A stretch of DNA of 64,000 bases from Fervidobacterium changbaicum (lineage in GTDB: Bacteria; Thermotogota; Thermotogae; Thermotogales; Fervidobacteriaceae): assembly GCF_004117075.1 (NCBI RefSeq), contig NZ_CP026721.1, positions 930,001-994,000 on the forward strand. Direction: 5' to 3'. The position numbers were made by a program, and so were the translations under genes. This document shows, piece after piece, positions 9,800-19,920 of the stretch. The notes under the pieces were generated by a model that was not told where the DNA came from, ran no database searches, and saw nothing but the letters and a program-made list of their open reading frames with translations. Numbering within the stretch: the first letter of the stretch is position 1; each line of letters begins with the position of its first letter.

Positions 9800-10330
9800 T
9801 TAGCCCTCCTTTTTTACTCCGCGAACTACTTGAGCAGGGGTTATATCTCTTAGCGCTGCTATCTTTTCAATTGGATAGAGGTTCTTAATACCATTAATCG
9901 TTGCCTGAGCCATAACAACTGGGTTTGTTGAACCCATAGCCTTTGTCAAAACGTTTTGAACACCAGCCAGTTCAAGAATAGCACGGACCGTACCATTTGC
10001 GATGATACCAGTACCGGGTGCAGCTGGCTTCATAAGTATTTTTGCTGCATCTTGTCTACCAATTACTTCGTGAGGAATTGTTCCTTTCACTACAGGTACA
10101 TCGATGATATTCCTTCTTGCGCTGACGAGTGCCTTTCTAATTGCATCTGGCACTTCTCTTGCTTTTCCTACTCCAACACCTACTTTACCTTCCCTGTTAC
10201 CAACAACAGCAAGAACTCTGAATGAAAGGTTCTTACCACCTTTTGTAACCTTTGTTGTTCTTCTGATTTCTATTATTCTTTCTTCAAATGTTTCAGCAGA
10301 TTGTTTTATCTTTTCTGTAATTTCTGACAC
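9800..10330 (-). CDS. rpsE: 30S ribosomal protein S5
   Basis: A 176-residue protein at the back of the small subunit that affects decoding fidelity. The double-stranded-RNA-binding-like domain [18 protein letters not shown] and the [19 protein letters not shown] segment are diagnostic. The start is GTG 10330: an AGGAGGTG site ends 6 bases before it, and this site contains the alternative in-frame GTG at 10339. It stands between rplR and rpmD in the spc operon. Normal length. Confidence 0.96.
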   Translation of the reverse strand: MSEITEKIKQSAETFEERIIEIRRTTKVTKGGKNLSFRVLAVVGNREGKVGVGVGKAREVPDAIRKALVSARRNIIDVPVVKGTIPHEVIGRQDAAKILMKPAAPGTGIIANGTVRAILELAGVQNVLTKAMGSTNPVVMAQATINGIKNLYPIEKIAALRDITPAQVVRGVKKEG

Positions 10331-10355
10331 TGTGAGCACCTCCTAACCTATACAA

Positions 10356-10724
10356 TTAGAATTTCAATCCAGCTTCTCTTGCAGCATCCGCAAGAGCCTT
10401 AATTCTTCCGTGGTACTTGAATCCACCGCGGTCAAAAACAACGGTAGTTATACCTTTTGCCAGCGCTCTTTCGGCTATAATCTTTCCGACCTCTTTAGCT
10501 GCTGCTACGTTCCACGTCTTCTTAACCTTTTCCTTTATATCCTTCTCGACAGTGGATGCTGCGACGAGCGTTCTTCCAGCAATGTCATCTATTATCTGTG
10601 CATAGATGTGCTTCTCACTTCTGTAAACGGCGAGTCTTGGTCTTTCGGGCGTTCCAAATATCTTCTTTCTTATTCTTCTATGCCTGATAAGTCTCAATTT
10701 CTTGCGATCTTCTCTCTTAATCAC
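10356..10724 (-). CDS. rplR: 50S ribosomal protein L18
   Basis: A 122-residue 5S rRNA-binding protein. The [21 protein letters not shown] block and the C-terminal [21 protein letters not shown] region are typical. It starts at GTG 10724 after AAGGGGG. It lies 13 bases after rplF and 25 bases before rpsE. Ordinary length. Confidence 0.97.
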   Translation of the reverse strand: MIKREDRKKLRLIRHRRIRKKIFGTPERPRLAVYRSEKHIYAQIIDDIAGRTLVAASTVEKDIKEKVKKTWNVAAAKEVGKIIAERALAKGITTVVFDRGGFKYHGRIKALADAAREAGLKF

Positions 10725-10737
10725 GTTTTATACCCCC

Positions 10738-11292
10738 TTATGCTTTCTTTCCTTCTTTGAGTCTGATGACCTCGTCTACATACTTAATACCCTTGCCACT
10801 GTACGGGTTCGGTTCTCTCCATCTTCTGATGTCAGCTGCGAATTGTCCTACTCTCTGTTTATCAATACCGCTGACGATGATTTTGTTCGGTGCTGGTACT
10901 TCAACCTTTACATCGGCAGGTATTTCCATTTCTACGGGGTGCGCATAACCAAGGTTCATAACGAGCTTGTTTCCCTGAAGCTGAGCCCTGTAACCAACAC
11001 CAACGATTTCAAGCTCTTTTTTGAATCCTTCAGTAACACCTATCACCATGTTCCTTACAAGTCTCCAATATGTACCAACCATCGCTTTGAACTTTCTTTC
11101 GTCTGCTTTCCTTTTTGCAATCTCAAGATTTGGTGAGAACCATACTTCATTTCCTTCAATTTTGATATTTACATAGGGATGAGCTGCGAGTTTCAACTCG
11201 CCTTTCGGACCCTTTACTTTTATTTCAGAGTCGGTGATTGTTAATTGAACGTTCGATGGAAGTACGACGGGCTTTTTCGCAATACGAGACAT
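10738..11292 (-). CDS. rplF: 50S ribosomal protein L6
   Basis: A 184-residue protein with two repeated L6 domains near the factor-binding region. The N-terminus is [16 protein letters not shown] and the C-terminal block [24 protein letters not shown] is highly conserved. The frame is open 27 codons further upstream inside rpsH, but AAGGAGGTGCAGCCT directly precedes ATG 11292, and the start matches the conserved MSRI. Canonical position. Confidence 0.97.
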   Translation of the reverse strand: MSRIAKKPVVLPSNVQLTITDSEIKVKGPKGELKLAAHPYVNIKIEGNEVWFSPNLEIAKRKADERKFKAMVGTYWRLVRNMVIGVTEGFKKELEIVGVGYRAQLQGNKLVMNLGYAHPVEMEIPADVKVEVPAPNKIIVSGIDKQRVGQFAADIRRWREPNPYSGKGIKYVDEVIRLKEGKKA

Positions 11293-11305
11293 AGGCTGCA
11301 CCTCC

Positions 11306-11710
11306 TTACCAGATATAGGCGATAACTTCTCCACCGACTCCAAGTTCTGCTGCTTCTTTGTCGGTGAGCACACCTTTGGATGTTGAGATTATCGCAATTC
11401 CTAAACCATTCTTCACTCTTGGAAGATTGTTCTTGCCTACGTATATCCTTCTTCCTGGTTTTGATACGCGAACAATTCCGTGAATTACTCTTTCTTTGTT
11501 CTTTCTGGATCCTTTGTACTTCATCTGGATTCTGAGTATTCCCTGCTTTCCATCTTCAATGTACGTATATCCTTTTATGAATCCTTCTCTTGCCAAAATA
11601 TCTGCTATCGCCTTTTTCAAATTTGAAGCAGGAACATCTACTTGATCTTTGAAAACAAGGTTTGCATTTCTAATTCTTGTAAGCATGTCAGCTATTGGGT
11701 CGCTCCACAC
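11306..11710 (-). CDS. rpsH: 30S ribosomal protein S8
   Basis: A 134-residue 16S rRNA-binding protein, often the translational repressor of the spc operon. The core [15 protein letters not shown] and the C-terminal GISTSK-like run ([23 protein letters not shown]) are typical. The start is GTG 11710 (M-W-S-D-P), 6 bases after GGAGGTG; the upstream in-frame GTG lies inside that ribosome site. It lies between rpsN and rplF. Normal length. Confidence 0.96.
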   Translation of the reverse strand: MWSDPIADMLTRIRNANLVFKDQVDVPASNLKKAIADILAREGFIKGYTYIEDGKQGILRIQMKYKGSRKNKERVIHGIVRVSKPGRRIYVGKNNLPRVKNGLGIAIISTSKGVLTDKEAAELGVGGEVIAYIW

Positions 11711-11727
11711 GGTTAACACCTCCACGA

Positions 11728-11913
11728 TTACCAGCTTGCTTTCCTAACGCCCGGGAGTTTTCCCTCGTTAGCGAGTCTTCTGAAGCAAACTCTGCATATT
11801 CCAAATTCTCTATAAACTGAATGTACTCTTCCACAAATGTGGCACCTTGTGTATTCTCTTACTTTGTACTTTTTCGGCTTTTTCCATCTTTCGACCATTG
11901 ATTTCTTCGCCAT
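11728..11913 (-). CDS. rpsN: 30S ribosomal protein S14, zinc type
   Basis: A 61-residue short S14 with a zinc finger: C24, C27, C40 and C43 in CHIC and CRVC. The short zinc form is typical of thermophiles and many Gram-positives; the long form found in E. coli is not seen. The end LPGVRKASW is conserved. GGAGGGA precedes ATG 11913. Canonical place between rplE and rpsH. Confidence 0.97.
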   Translation of the reverse strand: MAKKSMVERWKKPKKYKVREYTRCHICGRVHSVYREFGICRVCFRRLANEGKLPGVRKASW

Positions 11914-11954
11914 TTAATATTCCCTCCTCACGTTGAACTACTTTTCTACTGAAA

Positions 11955-12509
11955 TTACTGTTTTCTGAACGGGAAGCCGAGTAATTCTAATAACCTCCTT
12001 GCTTCCTCGTCTTTCTTTGCCGTCGTAACAATTATGATATCCATTCCCTGAATTCTCTTGATCTGGTCTGGCGAAATTTCTGGGAAGACAAGTTGTTCTG
12101 TTAAACCAAAGCTATAGTTTCCTTTTCCATCAAATGAGTTCGGATTGAGTCCTCTGAAGTCCCTAACTTTTGGAAGGACAAGGTTGACAAGCTTGTAAAC
12201 GAAATTGTACATTCTTGGTCCTCTGAGCGTTACTTTGACACCGATTGTCATGCCTTTTCTGATTTTGAAGTTTGATATACTCTTCTTTGCTCTTGTAATA
12301 AGGGGTTTTTGACCGGTAATTAATGAGAGTTCTCTTGCGTGTGACTCAATAACATCCTTGTTTCTGGCACCTTCACCAACACCCATGTTGATGACAACTT
12401 TTACAAGTCTCGGAACCTCGTGGATGTTCTTGTATCCAAACTCTTTCATTAACGTCGGTACCACTTCTTTAAGGTATTTATCTTTCAGCGGTACGTATTC
12501 GTAGGCCAT
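11955..12509 (-). CDS. rplE: 50S ribosomal protein L5
   Basis: A 184-residue 5S rRNA-binding protein at the central protuberance. Conserved blocks are [16 protein letters not shown], the segment [21 protein letters not shown] and the C-terminal [26 protein letters not shown]. It lies 13 bases after rplX. AAGGAGGAG precedes ATG 12509. Ordinary length and order. Confidence 0.97.
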   Translation of the reverse strand: MAYEYVPLKDKYLKEVVPTLMKEFGYKNIHEVPRLVKVVINMGVGEGARNKDVIESHARELSLITGQKPLITRAKKSISNFKIRKGMTIGVKVTLRGPRMYNFVYKLVNLVLPKVRDFRGLNPNSFDGKGNYSFGLTEQLVFPEISPDQIKRIQGMDIIIVTTAKKDEEARRLLELLGFPFRKQ

Positions 12510-12522
12510 TTTTTACTCCTCC

Positions 12523-12846
12523 TTACTTCTTATCTATGATTTCTCCGCATTTCTTGCAGAATCTCACCTTTGAACCGTCTTCTAGTACTTTAAATCCAAC
12601 TCTTGTTGGCTTGTCACAGCTAGGACACACGAGCATAACTTTTGACCAGTAAAGTGGTGATTCTTTCTCGATGATTCCGCCTTGTCTCAATTGTCCTGTT
12701 GGTCTTTGGTGTCTCTTTACTACATTAACTCCTCTGACAAGCAATTTTTGTTCCTTTGGGAGAACCTGGATAACCTCTCCTCTTTTACCTTTGTCCCTTC
12801 CAGAAATAACCTGGACTGTATCGCCTTTTTTAATCTTCTGTGCCAT
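12523..12846 (-). CDS. rplX: 50S ribosomal protein L24 with Cys4 C-terminus
   Basis: A 107-residue assembly-initiating protein. The KOW motif is in [20 protein letters not shown]. The C-terminal part has two CxxC pairs (CPSC near residue 75 and CKKC near 99), suggesting a zinc ribbon, which is found in some but not all bacterial L24 proteins. It lies 13 bases after rplN and 13 before rplE. Firm call. Confidence 0.96.
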   Translation of the reverse strand: MAQKIKKGDTVQVISGRDKGKRGEVIQVLPKEQKLLVRGVNVVKRHQRPTGQLRQGGIIEKESPLYWSKVMLVCPSCDKPTRVGFKVLEDGSKVRFCKKCGEIIDKK

Positions 12847-12859
12847 CGATTACCACCCC

Positions 12860-13228
12860 TTACCATACTTCTGGAGCAAGAGATACGATTTTCATGAAAC
12901 CTTTTTCTCTAAGTTCCCTTGCCACTGGCCCAAAGACACGTGTTCCTTTTGGTTGATTGAACTTATCAAGTACAACTGCTGCGTTGTCATCGAACCTTAT
13001 GTAGCTTCCGTCTGGTCTTCTAATTTCTTTTTTCGTTCTTACTATAACTGCTTTAACAACGTCACCTTTTTTAATGTCAGTGTTTGGAACAGCTTCTCTA
13101 ACGCTGCAAACGACTATATCTCCAACTGTTCCGTATTTCTTGTGTGAGCCTCCAAGCACTCTTATAACCCTTAAAACCTTAGCACCGGAATTGTCCGCCG
13201 CTACGAGGTAGCTTTCGTTTTGTATCAT
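12860..13228 (-). CDS. rplN: 50S ribosomal protein L14
   Basis: A 122-residue beta-barrel protein at the subunit interface. The N-terminus [18 protein letters not shown] and the block [20 protein letters not shown] are highly conserved. Its ATG overlaps the rpsQ stop by 4 bases, indicating coupled translation. Standard length and position. Confidence 0.97.
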   Translation of the reverse strand: MIQNESYLVAADNSGAKVLRVIRVLGGSHKKYGTVGDIVVCSVREAVPNTDIKKGDVVKAVIVRTKKEIRRPDGSYIRFDDNAAVVLDKFNQPKGTRVFGPVARELREKGFMKIVSLAPEVW

Positions 13229-13533
13229 TGTTCACTACCCCCTTCAACTAGGTCTGTGTCTAATACCTCTGTCTCAGGCGTTTCTCCAAGTTTCGATCTT
13301 TCGACAATTCTTACAACAACCCATCTCTTAAGTTTGCTAAGGGGTCTTGATTCTTCGATTTCAACAACATCTCCGACTCTGCAGGCGTTGTTTTCATCGT
13401 GTGCGTAGAATTTCTTGGACCTCTTAACGTACTTTCCGAACTTTGGATGTTTAACGAGTCTTTCAACTTTAACTGTTACTGTCTTATCCATTTTATCGCT
13501 TACAACAACTCCGATGAATCTTTTCTTAGGCAT
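13225..13533 (-). CDS. rpsQ: 30S ribosomal protein S17
   Basis: A 102-residue primary 16S rRNA-binding OB-fold protein. The [21 protein letters not shown] and [26 protein letters not shown] regions are typical. It is longer than the usual 80-90 residues because of an acidic C-terminal tail ([19 protein letters not shown]), a feature of several thermophiles. It overlaps rplN by 4 bases and follows rpmC by 5. Confidence 0.96.
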   Translation of the reverse strand: MPKKRFIGVVVSDKMDKTVTVKVERLVKHPKFGKYVKRSKKFYAHDENNACRVGDVVEIEESRPLSKLKRWVVVRIVERSKLGETPETEVLDTDLVEGGSEQ

Positions 13534-13538
13534 GTGGA

Positions 13539-13739
13539 TTACCTCCTTATACCAAGTTCACGTTCGCGAAGGATTGTCTTGATTCGTGCAATGTCTCTTT
13601 TTGTCTTCTGAATCAAGCTGAAATCTCTGAGTTCTCCCATCGCGTTCTGAAATCTCAAGTTCATGAGCGTTCTTTTCTTTTCTTCAAGTAGCTTTAACAA
13701 TTCTTCATTACTCATATTTCTAATTTCCACAGGTTTCAT
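13539..13739 (-). CDS. rpmC: 50S ribosomal protein L29
   Basis: A 66-residue helical hairpin protein next to the tunnel exit. The run [21 protein letters not shown] followed by [13 protein letters not shown] is diagnostic. Its ATG overlaps the rplP stop by 4 bases. It lies in the standard rplP-rpmC-rpsQ order. Normal length. Confidence 0.96.
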   Translation of the reverse strand: MKPVEIRNMSNEELLKLLEEKKRTLMNLRFQNAMGELRDFSLIQKTKRDIARIKTILRERELGIRR

Positions 13740-14164
13740 ACTGCTTCACCACCTATGTGATGTCTCGTGACTATTTTTGTCTTTATCGGGAGCTTTGTCG
13801 CCGCATATTCGAGCGCTCTAATAGCTGTCTCTTCGTCCACACCACCGATTTCAAACATAACCTTTCCTGGTTTCACTACTGCAACCCATCCTTCGACGTT
13901 ACCCTTTCCCTTTCCAAGCTTCGTTTCAGGTGGATGTTTTGTATAAGATTTGTCTGGGAATATTTTTATCCAAAGTTTTCCTTCTTTCTTAAGTGTCCTT
14001 GTTATAGCCAACCTACATGCTTCTATCTGTTGTGCTGTGATCCAAGCCGGTTCTAATGCCTTAAGGCCGTATTCACCAAATGCGACCAATGCTCCGCCTT
14101 TTGCATCGCCCTTTGTTCGGCCTCTCTGCTGTTTTCTGTATTTTACTCTTTTCGGCATCAACAT
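13736..14164 (-). CDS. rplP: 50S ribosomal protein L16
   Basis: A 142-residue protein near the peptidyl-transferase and A-site tRNA. The N-terminus [17 protein letters not shown] and the blocks [14 protein letters not shown] and [21 protein letters not shown] are typical. ATG 14164 follows AAGGAGGTT at 11 bases; a second ATG two codons later fits the conserved MPKR start but is closer to the site. The first is kept. It precedes rpmC with a 4-base overlap. Confidence 0.96.
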   Translation of the reverse strand: MLMPKRVKYRKQQRGRTKGDAKGGALVAFGEYGLKALEPAWITAQQIEACRLAITRTLKKEGKLWIKIFPDKSYTKHPPETKLGKGKGNVEGWVAVVKPGKVMFEIGGVDEETAIRALEYAATKLPIKTKIVTRHHIGGEAV

Positions 14165-14237
14165 GGTTTTGCTAACCTCCTTTTACGCTATATCGTGTCA
14201 TGCTCTCGAGTCAATCGCAGGCAAATGCTTCTGACTG

Positions 14238-14867
14238 TTATATATTTGCATCGCCTTTGTATATCCAAACTTTTACACCGATGGTTCCGTATTTTGTTTC
14301 TGCTCTTGCTGTTGAGTAGTCTATAACGGCTCTTAAAGTTTGAAGTGGGAGTCTTCCTTTCAGGTACCATTCCGTTCTTGCGATTTCAGCTCCAGCAAGC
14401 CTACCGGCTACCATTATCTTGATTCCTTTTGCTCCCCTTCTCATTGCCGCAGCAATTGCTCTTTTCATAACAATCTTATAGGAAGCCCTCTTTTCAATTT
14501 TCTGTGCTATGGACTCTGCCACAAGGCTTGCCTCGGTCTCAGGCGTTTTCACTTCAACTATATCAACACCGAACTTCCTGTTGAATTTGCCCTCAAGAGC
14601 TTGTCTTAGTTCCGTTATACCGGCACCTTTCCTTCCTATGAGTATTCCAGGTCTTGCCGCGTGGATTGTAACCAATACTCTTTCGGCGTCTGGTCTTTGG
14701 ATGAACACTCTTGCTATACCTGCCTGGTTGTAGGTCTTCTTTATGAAGTCTCTTATAGCCTCGTCTTCAAGTAGGTATTCGCTGTATTTCTTTTCATTGA
14801 ACCACTGTGCATCCCAGTCTGTTGTTAATCCAAGCCTAAAACCCTTCGGATGAACTTTTTGACCCAC
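14238..14867 (-). CDS. rpsC: 30S ribosomal protein S3
   Basis: A 209-residue head protein at the mRNA entry site. It opens with [20 protein letters not shown], carries a KH domain ([20 protein letters not shown]) and the C-terminal [21 protein letters not shown] segment. The start codon is GTG 14867 with GAGGTG ahead. A 73-base gap to rplP is one of the larger spacers of the unit, with nothing clear in it. Normal length. Confidence 0.97.
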   Translation of the reverse strand: MGQKVHPKGFRLGLTTDWDAQWFNEKKYSEYLLEDEAIRDFIKKTYNQAGIARVFIQRPDAERVLVTIHAARPGILIGRKGAGITELRQALEGKFNRKFGVDIVEVKTPETEASLVAESIAQKIEKRASYKIVMKRAIAAAMRRGAKGIKIMVAGRLAGAEIARTEWYLKGRLPLQTLRAVIDYSTARAETKYGTIGVKVWIYKGDANI

Positions 14868-14896
14868 CTATATCACCTCACAAGCATGTTTTTGTA

Positions 14897-15346
14897 TTAT
14901 TTTGCATTTTCTTTCTGTTCTTTTTCTTTTTCCCTGTCTCTAACAACAACAGTTATATGGGACATCCTTTTTTGAATGATGTCCGCTCTTCCTCTTCCGC
15001 GTGGCCATACTCTCTTCATTCTTGGTCCATCGTTCACATAGCACTCAGCAATGTAAAGATTGTCCTCGGAAAGTCCAAAGTTATTTGTTGCATTCGCTAC
15101 TGCAGATTTTAGCACATTATATACGAGTCGTGCAGCCTTTTTAGGCAAAAATTCAAGAATTGTATACGCTTCTGAAACATTCTTACCCCTTATGGAGTTG
15201 ATGACAGCTCTTGCCTTCCTTGGAGATATGCGGACAAACCTCGCAACAGCACGTGCTTCATACTTTGGTAAAGTAGCAAGAACTTCTTTGCGTCTCGCAT
15301 GGAACTTGGACCTTTTGAGTCCCTCTCTTTTGACGATGGGTTGCAT
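14897..15346 (-). CDS. rplV: 50S ribosomal protein L22 with N-terminal extension
   Basis: A 149-residue protein whose beta-hairpin lines the exit tunnel. The core starts at [19 protein letters not shown] and ends in [16 protein letters not shown]. The family is usually about 110 residues; here about 30 basic residues precede the core ([20 protein letters not shown]), and the C-terminus adds a charged tail. AAGGAGGGAG supports ATG 15346. It stands between rpsS and rpsC. Confidence 0.95.
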   Translation of the reverse strand: MQPIVKREGLKRSKFHARRKEVLATLPKYEARAVARFVRISPRKARAVINSIRGKNVSEAYTILEFLPKKAARLVYNVLKSAVANATNNFGLSEDNLYIAECYVNDGPRMKRVWPRGRGRADIIQKRMSHITVVVRDREKEKEQKENAK

Positions 15347-15360
15347 TATATACTCCCTCC

Positions 15361-15648
15361 TTATTTCTTGACCTCACCTTTTTTAGCAGATTTGTTTGTG
15401 TGTCCTCCGAATCTCCTGGTGAATGAAAACTCGCCAAGCTTATGTCCTACCATATTCTCCGTTATGTAGACTGGTATATGTTTCATTCCGTTGTATACAG
15501 CTATCGTGTGACCAACCATTTCCGGAACGATTGTGCTTGCTCTACTCCATGTTTTGATTATCTTCTTCTCACCAGTTTCGTTAAGCATCCTTATTTTCTT
15601 TAACAGTTTCGGATCAACGTAAGGTCCCTTTTTACTGGAACGGCTCAT
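15361..15648 (-). CDS. rpsS: 30S ribosomal protein S19
   Basis: A 95-residue head protein that contacts the A-site finger. It opens [19 protein letters not shown] and contains the conserved [27 protein letters not shown] precedes ATG 15648. It lies 37 bases after rplB and 14 before rplV, the standard order. Ordinary length. Confidence 0.97.
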   Translation of the reverse strand: MSRSSKKGPYVDPKLLKKIRMLNETGEKKIIKTWSRASTIVPEMVGHTIAVYNGMKHIPVYITENMVGHKLGEFSFTRRFGGHTNKSAKKGEVKK

Positions 15649-15685
15649 TTATTACACCTCCTGATTGGCTACTCAACACTGCTTA

Positions 15686-16513
15686 TTAAGCATTCCTTCT
15701 TCTCACAATGAATTTGTCGCTTGGCCTCTTACCTCTTCTGGTCTTGTAACCCTTTGCCGGAACGCCCCATGGACTCTGTGGATGGTGACCTTTACCTCTA
15801 CCTTCTCCACCACCATGTGGGTGGTCAACTGGGTTCATGACAACACCACGTACGTGTGGCCTTCTACCCTTCCATCTTTCCCTACCAGCTTTACCGGACA
15901 CTTCGTTTTTGTGGTCTTCGTTACCTACAACACCAACGGTTGCATAGCATCTAACGTGAACTTTTCTGAGTTCACCAGATGGCATCCTAAGAAGTGCGTA
16001 GTCCCCTTCTTTTGCCATGAGCTGGCAGGAAACACCGGCACTTCTTGCAATCTTGGCACCACCGCGTGGATAGAATTCAATGCTGTGCACAATTGTACCA
16101 ACTGGTATGTTCTCAAGTGGAAGCGCGTTACCGGGCTTAATTTCCGCGTTTGGTCCAGCCATTACTGTGTCTCCAACGTTCAAACCGTTTGGAGCAAGGA
16201 TATACCTTTTTTCACCATCAGCGTAAACAAGTAACGCAATTCTTGCAGTCCTGTTAGGATCGTACTCTATAGCTGCAACCTTCGCGGGGATATTTTCTTT
16301 TTCCCATCTTCTAAAGTCAACTATTCTGTAGAGCCTCTTGTGGCCACCACCTCTGAACCTAACGGTTATTCTACCGTGGTGGTTCCTTCCTCCTGTCTTC
16401 TTAAGAGGAACAATTAACGACTTTTCGGGTTCTGTTTTTGTGATCTCCGAAAAGTCTGGTATGACCATGAATCTTCTACCTGGAGTTGTTGGCTTGAATC
16501 TTTTAAGACCCAT
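15686..16513 (-). CDS. rplB: 50S ribosomal protein L2
   Basis: A 275-residue protein needed for peptidyl transfer and subunit association. Conserved blocks are [19 protein letters not shown] near residue 44 and the C-terminal [21 protein letters not shown] loop with its essential histidine. AAGGGGTGAATAAC precedes ATG 16513. It lies 13 bases downstream of rplW. Normal length. Confidence 0.97.
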   Translation of the reverse strand: MGLKRFKPTTPGRRFMVIPDFSEITKTEPEKSLIVPLKKTGGRNHHGRITVRFRGGGHKRLYRIVDFRRWEKENIPAKVAAIEYDPNRTARIALLVYADGEKRYILAPNGLNVGDTVMAGPNAEIKPGNALPLENIPVGTIVHSIEFYPRGGAKIARSAGVSCQLMAKEGDYALLRMPSGELRKVHVRCYATVGVVGNEDHKNEVSGKAGRERWKGRRPHVRGVVMNPVDHPHGGGEGRGKGHHPQSPWGVPAKGYKTRRGKRPSDKFIVRRRNA

Positions 16514-16526
16514 TGTTATTCACCCC

Positions 16527-16829
16527 TTACGCTTGGAGTTCTTTAATCGTGTAGCCTTCTGCTAATTTGACTATGGCCTTTTTCCATTCTTTTGTATGTC
16601 CTTCTCTCGCCATATAGCCTCTTCTGAGGTCTCTTTTTGGCTTCGGCTTCACGATAAGTGTGTTCACACGCTCTACCTTAACGTTGAAAAGTTTTTCAAC
16701 AGCTTCTTTTATCTGTTTCTTGTTTGCATTCTTGTCCACTTCGAAAACGTATTCTCTTTCAGCACGTAGATTCATCGATTTTTCACTGATAATCGGCCTG
16801 ATGATGACATCTGAGTATTCTTTCCTCAT
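16527..16829 (-). CDS. rplW: 50S ribosomal protein L23
   Basis: A 100-residue protein at the tunnel exit that docks trigger factor and SRP. The segment [21 protein letters not shown] and the motif [20 protein letters not shown] are diagnostic. Its ATG overlaps the rplD stop by 4 bases. It is in the standard rplC-rplD-rplW-rplB order. Confidence 0.96.
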   Translation of the reverse strand: MRKEYSDVIIRPIISEKSMNLRAEREYVFEVDKNANKKQIKEAVEKLFNVKVERVNTLIVKPKPKRDLRRGYMAREGHTKEWKKAIVKLAEGYTIKELQA

Positions 16830-17497
16830 TTTCCGAGCACCTCCTCAATTTTGCGAACGGTGCCCTCCGTAAGGACAACCTTTGACGCGTTGATGATATC
16901 GTAAACGTTCAATCCGTCAATGTTATTTCCGTCGTTGTTGTTCGGGTTGTCAGCAATGATAACCTTTACACCGGGTATGTTTCTTCCGGAAAGCTTAACG
17001 TTTACGTAGGAATCTTCTTTCTTTGGAAGAACGAAAAGAACCTTTTCGTCAGCGATTCCGAGAGCCTTCAAAACTTCTCTCATCTGTTTTGTTTGAGGCT
17101 TATCAAATCGTATATCGCTCACAACTATAAGGTTGCCTTCCTGGAATCTCACAGAGAGCGCTGATTTCAGTGCTAACCTCTTCATTTTCTTATTCAATCT
17201 CTTCAAGAACTTTCTTGGTTTTGGACCGTGCGCAACACCACCGTGTCTCCAGTGAATAGCCCTTATCGAGCCTTGCCTTGCTCTACCGGTGTGTTTCTGT
17301 GGCCACGGTTTCCTTCCACCACCAGAAACTTCTCCTCTTGTCTTTGTCGATGCCGTTCCTGACCTTGCGTTTGTGAGCTGCATATCGATGTAACGCCACA
17401 TAACATCGAGGTTCGGTTCAATGTTAAAAACTTCGTCGCTAACCTCAATCGTTCCGATCTTCTCACCTTTGATATTCAAAAGTGCCACATGTGCCAT
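16826..17497 (-). CDS. rplD: 50S ribosomal protein L4
   Basis: A 223-residue protein with a tunnel-reaching loop ([26 protein letters not shown]) and the conserved [25 protein letters not shown] helix. L4 is the autogenous regulator of the S10 operon in E. coli. Here an asparagine-rich insertion ([15 protein letters not shown]) near residues 185-200 lengthens the C-terminal domain slightly. A 96-base spacer separates it from rplC. Firm call. Confidence 0.96.
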   Translation of the reverse strand: MAHVALLNIKGEKIGTIEVSDEVFNIEPNLDVMWRYIDMQLTNARSGTASTKTRGEVSGGGRKPWPQKHTGRARQGSIRAIHWRHGGVAHGPKPRKFLKRLNKKMKRLALKSALSVRFQEGNLIVVSDIRFDKPQTKQMREVLKALGIADEKVLFVLPKKEDSYVNVKLSGRNIPGVKVIIADNPNNNDGNNIDGLNVYDIINASKVVLTEGTVRKIEEVLGK

Positions 17498-17514
17498 GTT
17501 CTTCTTCCTCCCTT

Positions 17515-17529
17515 ACTCCGTTTTCGGAG
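17515..17529 (-). promoter_or_regulatory. Small hairpin just upstream of the rplD ribosome site
   Basis: In the 96-base rplC-rplD spacer the minus strand reads CTCCG-AAAA-CGGAG immediately before TAAGGGAGGAAG. A five-base-pair stem next to the ribosome site could influence rplD translation. Function is inferred only; the stem is short. Confidence 0.3.
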
Positions 17530-17593
17530 CACGTCCTTTGTACTGCATCAGAAAGCGCCAAGCTTTTTTTCAAGAAATCCTTCGAAGAAAAAA

Positions 17594-18223
17594 TTACTTG
17601 TCTACTTTCACAGCGCTTCTGATGAGAACAAGGCTGCCCCTCGCTCCTGGCACTCCACCCTTAACTGCTATAAGGTTATTTTCTGGATCGACTTTCACAA
17701 CTTCCGAATTGAGTACTGTTACCCTTTCGTTTCCGTATCTTCCAGGCATCTTCTTGCCTTTGAAAATTCTTGCTGGTTCGGTGTGCTGACCAACAGAACC
17801 AAGCTCTCGGTGGAATTTCGCACCGTGCGATTTCGGACCACCTTGGAAGTTCCATCTTTTCATTGCGCCAGTGTAACCTCTACCTTTTGTCCATCCCGTA
17901 ATGTCAATTTTATCGCCTTCTTGGAAAATTGCAACTGTGATTTCTTGTCCAACGGAGTATTCGTCTACACTGTCAACCCTAAATTCTTTTAAAACTCTCA
18001 TAGGTTTTACGTTAGCCTTTTTGAACACTCCAAGAAGTGGCTTTGTAAGTCTCTTCTCATTTACTTCCTCGAATCCCAATTGGACTGCATTGTATCCGTC
18101 TTTATCAGCTGTCTTTTTTTGGACAACAACGCATGGACCAGCTTTAAGAACCGTAACAGGAACAACCTTATCATCTTTCCACAAGCGGGTCATTCCAACT
18201 TTTCTAGCAATTATAAATTTCAT
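17594..18223 (-). CDS. rplC: 50S ribosomal protein L3
   Basis: A 209-residue early-assembly protein that reaches the peptidyl-transferase centre. The N-terminus MKFIIARKVGMTRLW and the conserved GWTKGRGYTGAMKRWNFQGG and SVGQHTEPARIFKGKKMPG segments are typical. The frame opens 8 codons further upstream, but GGAGGTGTTTTGTG directly precedes ATG 18223. It lies 20 bases after rpsJ. Normal length. Confidence 0.97.
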   Translation of the reverse strand: MKFIIARKVGMTRLWKDDKVVPVTVLKAGPCVVVQKKTADKDGYNAVQLGFEEVNEKRLTKPLLGVFKKANVKPMRVLKEFRVDSVDEYSVGQEITVAIFQEGDKIDITGWTKGRGYTGAMKRWNFQGGPKSHGAKFHRELGSVGQHTEPARIFKGKKMPGRYGNERVTVLNSEVVKVDPENNLIAVKGGVPGARGSLVLIRSAVKVDK

Positions 18224-18243
18224 CACAAAACACCTCCGAGGAC

Positions 18244-18552
18244 TCACAGATTGATTTCAACGTCGACACCTGCTGGAAGGTTTATCTTCATCAGAGCGTC
18301 AATCGTTTTTGAGTTTGGATCAATGATATCTATAAGTCTCTTGTGTATTTTCTTTTCGAATTGCTCACGTGAGTCTTTGTGCTTTAACGGTGACCTAAGA
18401 ACAACGTAGAGTGTTCTTTCCGTTGGTAGTGGAATTGGACCTGAAACCTTTGCATTCGTCTGCTTAGCTACTTCCACTATCTTCTTTGCTGATTCATCCA
18501 ATAATCTATGGTCATATGCCCTTAGTCTGATTCTAATTTTCTGTCCTGGCAT
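18244..18552 (-). CDS. rpsJ: 30S ribosomal protein S10
   Basis: A 102-residue small-subunit head protein, also the NusE transcription antitermination factor. The blocks [20 protein letters not shown] and [29 protein letters not shown] (read in two parts) are diagnostic. AAGGAGGG precedes ATG 18552; the G7/C7 hairpin described separately ends about 15 bases before that site. It is the first gene after tuf. Confidence 0.97.
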   Translation of the reverse strand: MPGQKIRIRLRAYDHRLLDESAKKIVEVAKQTNAKVSGPIPLPTERTLYVVLRSPLKHKDSREQFEKKIHKRLIDIIDPNSKTIDALMKINLPAGVDVEINL

Positions 18553-18570
18553 GTCTTACCCTCCTTCTTA

Positions 18571-18590
18571 GAAAAGGGGGGGAACCCCCC
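18571..18590 (-). terminator. G7/C7 hairpin with T-run between tuf and rpsJ
   Basis: The minus strand reads GGGGGGGTTCCCCCCC followed by TTTTC. This has the form of a very strong intrinsic terminator or attenuator, although the tight loop forces at least one G-C pair to open. It lies inside a series of genes otherwise read together, 64-83 bases past the tuf stop and just ahead of the rpsJ ribosome site. Confidence 0.6.
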
Positions 18591-18653
18591 CGATTACCGT
18601 TTTGTCAAAGAGCAAAAAAAGTATTCACCTGATCGCGTCTTAAAGTTCATAAA

Positions 18654-19856
18654 TTACTCAATTATTTCGGAAACGACACCTGCGCCAACCGTTCTTCCAC
18701 CTTCACGAACTGCGAACCTCATACCTTTTTCGATAGCAACTGGGTAGATGAGTTCAATTGTCATTTCGACGTTATCACCGGGCATGACCATTTCGACTCC
18801 AGCTGGAAGGTCAACGATTTCACCTGTAACGTCTGCTGTTCTGATGTAGAACTGTGGTTTGTAACCTTTTGTGAATGGCGTGTGGCGTCCACCTTCTTCT
18901 TTCTTCAAAACGTAGATGTTTGCTTTGAACTTCTTGTGAGGTGTAATGGAGCCTGGTTTTGCAAGAACTTGTCCTCTTTCAACCTCGTCCTTGTCGATAC
19001 CTCTGAGCAGACATCCAACGTTGTCACCAGCGATTGCTTCATCGAGTTCTTTTCTGAACATTTCAACACTTGTGATAACTGTCTTTTTAATTTCGTAGCT
19101 CATACCGATGATTTCTGCTTCAACGCCTGGTTTGATTACACCACGTTCGATTCTTCCAGTGACAACCGTACCCCTACCAGTGATGGAGAAGACGTCTTCA
19201 ATTGGCATAAGGAATGGTTTGTCAACTTCACGAACTGGATCCGGGAAGTATGTATCCATTGCGTCAAGGAGTTCTTTGATTGGTTTGTATGCTGGGTCGT
19301 TCGGGTCGTTTGGTGCTTCTATCGCTTTGAGAGCTGATCCTCTAACTACTGGAACTTCGTCACCAGGGAATTCGTATTTGCTGAGGAGGTCTCTGACTTC
19401 CATTTCAACAAGATCAACAAGTTCTGGGTCATCAACCATATCAACTTTGTTAATGAAAACTATCATTGCTGGAACGTTAACCTGTCTTGCAAGAAGAACG
19501 TGTTCCCTTGTTTGTGGCATTGGACCATCTGTTGCAGCAACGACAAGGATTGCACCGTCCATCTGAGCTGCACCAGTGATCATGTTCTTAATGTAGTCAG
19601 CGTGACCTGGACAGTCGATGTGTGCGTAGTGTCTCTTTTCTGTCTGGTATTCAACGTGTGTGATGTTGATGGTGATACCTCTTGCCCTTTCTTCCGGTGC
19701 TTTGTCAATCATTTCGTATGGTGTGTAGTCTGCCCATCCGAAGAACGAACAGTACTTTGTAATAGCTGCTGTAAGTGTTGTCTTACCGTGGTCGATGTGT
19801 CCGATCGTACCAACGTTCATGTGAGGTTTGGTTCTTACAAATTTTTCCTTTGCCAT
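18654..19856 (-). CDS. tuf: Elongation factor Tu
   Basis: A 400-residue GTPase that delivers aminoacyl-tRNA to the ribosome. G motifs: GHIDHGKT near residue 18, the RGITI effector loop, [14 protein letters not shown] and GSALKA. Domains II and III follow with the expected [16 protein letters not shown] block. AGGAGGGTCAAAGGT precedes ATG 19856. It follows fusA after 64 bases in the str segment. No second tuf copy is in this window. Normal length. Confidence 0.98.
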   Translation of the reverse strand: MAKEKFVRTKPHMNVGTIGHIDHGKTTLTAAITKYCSFFGWADYTPYEMIDKAPEERARGITINITHVEYQTEKRHYAHIDCPGHADYIKNMITGAAQMDGAILVVAATDGPMPQTREHVLLARQVNVPAMIVFINKVDMVDDPELVDLVEMEVRDLLSKYEFPGDEVPVVRGSALKAIEAPNDPNDPAYKPIKELLDAMDTYFPDPVREVDKPFLMPIEDVFSITGRGTVVTGRIERGVIKPGVEAEIIGMSYEIKKTVITSVEMFRKELDEAIAGDNVGCLLRGIDKDEVERGQVLAKPGSITPHKKFKANIYVLKKEEGGRHTPFTKGYKPQFYIRTADVTGEIVDLPAGVEMVMPGDNVEMTIELIYPVAIEKGMRFAVREGGRTVGAGVVSEIIE

Positions 19857-19920
19857 ACCTTTGACCCTCCTTCTTCACCTATGGTGGAGTATAGTTTTTG
19901 TTTTTTTATTGATATCGGTA

